The notes under the pieces are model-generated. The model was not told where the DNA came from, made no database searches, and saw nothing but the letters and a program-made list of their open reading frames with translations. Positions 6,009 to 6,580 of a DNA stretch of 6,580 nt are shown in pieces. The DNA comes from an uncultured Oscillospiraceae bacterium (lineage in GTDB: Bacteria; Bacillota; Clostridia; Oscillospirales; Oscillospiraceae): positions 1 to 6,580 of the forward strand of contig CALWWS010000061.1 of the NCBI GenBank assembly GCA_944385305.1, written 5' to 3'. Position 1 is the first letter of the stretch; every line of letters begins with the position of its first letter. Made by a program: the position numbers and the translations under genes.

Positions 6009-6580
6009 TTATACCTCTTCCTCCAGTTTGCCGCCAAAGGCCTCGATGGCCTGTTTGTCGGCCTCCCGCTTCTCCTCGATGGCCTCCTTGAGGAGCATAT
6101 CCTTCACCTTCATCAGCCGGATGGTGGAGGAGCGCTCGTTTTCATCCAGCTTCATGGAGATGTATTTGATGGTCTCCTGCATCTGGGGGATCTTGACGTA
6201 CTCCAGGGCGTTTACACGCCGCCGGGTCTTCTCAATCTCCTCGGCCAGCAGCTGGGAGGTCTTTTCCACCTCGGCCAGGCGGAGCATATCCTGGAACACT
6301 CTGGACAAAGCGTCCACCGCATCGTCCAGCTCACCGGAGGTGGTGGCGAAGCCGTAGGGGTAGATCTCCCCGGCGTCCTCGCTGCGGGTCTTGAAGTGGT
6401 AGGCCGGCACGTTGACCGACATGATGTTCTGGAAGGTCATGTCCAGCTCCACGCTCTGCTTGGGGTAGAGCAGGGACTGCTCCAGCACCTCGGAGGACAT
6501 GACCGCCGAGGCCACGGTAAAGGAGCCGTGGGCCCGCATGAGTGCGTCCTCCACCTTCTGGCGCAGGGCGCGGTTTTCCC
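6009..6580 (-). CDS. V/A-type ATPase subunit D (partial, 5' end outside window)
   Basis: The last 189 residues of the central-stalk subunit D of a V/A-type ATPase/ATP synthase, which links the rotating membrane ring to the catalytic A3B3 head and drives ion-coupled ATP synthesis or hydrolysis. The family hallmark is the C-terminal coiled coil with EEIEKTRRRVNALEYV and QMQETIKYISMKLDENER, followed by a charged helical tail. The middle part, about residues 60-90 of the visible region, is the less conserved globular section. The frame stays open to the window edge, reading ENRALRQKVEDAL there, so the GTG at 6552-6554 is an internal valine, not the start. Members are usually about 200-230 residues, so some 15-40 are missing. 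Other ATPase subunits probably lie upstream, beyond 6580. The stop is TAA (6009-6011), before a shared terminator. Confidence 0.95.
   Translation of the reverse strand, partial: ENRALRQKVEDALMRAHGSFTVASAVMSSEVLEQSLLYPKQSVELDMTFQNIMSVNVPAYHFKTRSEDAGEIYPYGFATTSGELDDAVDALSRVFQDMLRLAEVEKTSQLLAEEIEKTRRRVNALEYVKIPQMQETIKYISMKLDENERSSTIRLMKVKDMLLKEAIEEKREADKQAIEAFGGKLEEEV

Noticed and set aside
6552..6554. GTG as the start of ATPase subunit D
   Set aside because: The frame continues to the window edge with plausible subunit D sequence, so the gene is truncated by the window, not short.

Overview
The window is compact, GC-rich bacterial DNA carrying mostly chromosomal housekeeping genes. The gene set suggests a Gram-positive anaerobe of the class Clostridia, perhaps the Oscillospiraceae (Flavonifractor/Lawsonibacter-like). 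The reasons are a two-gene SufC-SufB iron-sulfur module of the minimal type, a V/A-type ATPase subunit D, a ferritin-like protein of clostridial appearance, strong AGGAGG-like ribosome binding sites, and use of GTG and TTG starts. The taxonomic placement is inference. There are no phage, transposon, plasmid or CRISPR features.

Left part (1-2999, all + strand). Bases 1-63 hold no recognisable gene. A consensus sigma-A promoter (72-100), unusually embedded in two inverted repeats, drives tRNA-Val(GAC) with an encoded CCA end (115-190), followed at once by a 16-bp-stem terminator. Next come a HAD-family phosphatase (266-928) and, 21 bases on, prfC for release factor 3 (950-2551, TTG start). A short gene for an unrecognised three-helix membrane protein follows (2610-2999, GTG start). 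A bidirectional hairpin terminator at 3002-3044 closes this block.

Middle part (3044-5107, all - strand). Reading leftward from a promoter at 5146-5174, one operon encodes SufC ATPase, the SufB scaffold and a PaaI-type hotdog thioesterase. Both junctions overlap (4 bases, then 17 bases), so translation is probably coupled. No cysteine desulfurase, SufU/SufE or Rrf2-type regulator is present. A perfect 12-bp palindrome sits over the predicted transcription start and is a candidate operator.

Right part (5108-6580). A 170-base divergent intergenic region separates sufC from a + strand gene for a ferritin-like, probably di-iron, protein with a Pro/Gly-rich N-terminal extension (5278-5931). A second bidirectional terminator (5965-5998) separates it from the 3' part of a V/A-type ATPase subunit D gene on the - strand, which runs off the window end.

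The clearest functional link is iron handling: Fe-S cluster assembly and a putative iron-binding ferritin-like protein are transcribed divergently from a shared region. I see no clearly new multi-gene system. The points most worth a second look are the candidate suf operator, the thioesterase coupled to SufCB, the inverted repeats around the tRNA promoter, the unknown three-helix membrane protein and the N-terminal extension of the ferritin-like protein.
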